From ZLKRG08 sp046091905 (GTDB taxonomy: Bacteria; Actinomycetota; Actinomycetes; Nanopelagicales; Nanopelagicaceae): a DNA stretch of 51,982 bases. The stretch is taken from positions 1-51,982 of the forward strand of contig JBJTCN010000009.1 of assembly GCA_046091905.1 (NCBI GenBank), written 5' to 3'. This document shows positions 51,966 through 51,982 of the stretch, in pieces; position 1 is the first letter of the stretch; every line of letters starts with the position of its first letter. The position numbers and the translations under genes were made by a program. The notes under the pieces are model-generated. The model was given only the letters and a program-made list of their open reading frames with translations, did not search any database and had not been told where the DNA came from.

Positions 51966-51982
51966 GTTCTTGCGAGGCAGAA

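Overview
The window looks like a piece of a small, AT-leaning, streamlined actinobacterial chromosome, most like the freshwater acI group (Nanopelagicales, Planktophila-like). This rests on gene families and order (the folC-DUF4233-ndk block, a paired clpP1-clpP2, an RNase E/G with a basic N-terminal extension, class II-type GatCAB amidation, a Tat lipoprotein) and on extreme packing. It is an inference; no 16S or other marker is present. I support 47 protein genes (one cut by the left edge), one short leader peptide and one tRNA. All are on the minus strand except two accessory genes on plus, a DHA2-type exporter and a serine hydrolase. No gap longer than 300 bases exists, and I see no insertion sequence, prophage or CRISPR array.

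In transcription order, from the right edge leftwards: tRNA-Pro(UGG), trigger factor, clpP1-clpP2, an MFS exporter wedged before clpX, then valS-folC-DUF4233-ndk. Next comes the rod-shape block mreB-mreC-mreD-mrdA-rodA, the RNase E/G gene, and rplU-rpmA-obgE-proB. A plus-strand serine hydrolase separates proB from proA, which runs into gatC-gatA-gatB. A plus-strand exporter then separates gatB from a branched-chain amino acid block: ilvD, a leader peptide with attenuator, ilvB-ilvN-ilvC-serA-leuB-ilvE-cimA. Then xerC, a GT2 polyprenyl-phosphate sugar transferase, rpsB-tsf-pyrH-frr-cdsA-rlmN, an aldehyde dehydrogenase, and a polyamine uptake operon potD-potA-potB-potC ending in an agmatinase-family gene.

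The genes form a few working units: protein quality control (tig, ClpXP1P2), cell-wall elongation, ribosome biogenesis and translation, proline synthesis, glutamine-tRNA/asparagine-tRNA amidation, valine/leucine/isoleucine synthesis with a citramalate route to isoleucine, and uptake plus catabolism of polyamines. The packing is extreme: at least fifteen gene junctions overlap by 1-4 bases, and two more abut with no spacer.

The most interesting signals lie in the short gaps. At eight starts a TAnnnT hexamer sits exactly 6-7 bases before the start codon, which suggests leaderless mRNAs. The ilvB leader encodes a Val-rich peptide followed by a textbook terminator, with a perfect 16-base palindrome just upstream of its promoter. 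The ilvD and exporter promoters appear to share one -35 box read on opposite strands. The rpsB and RNase E/G leaders hold perfect inverted repeats. I did not find a wholly new multi-gene system; the window is mainly housekeeping.
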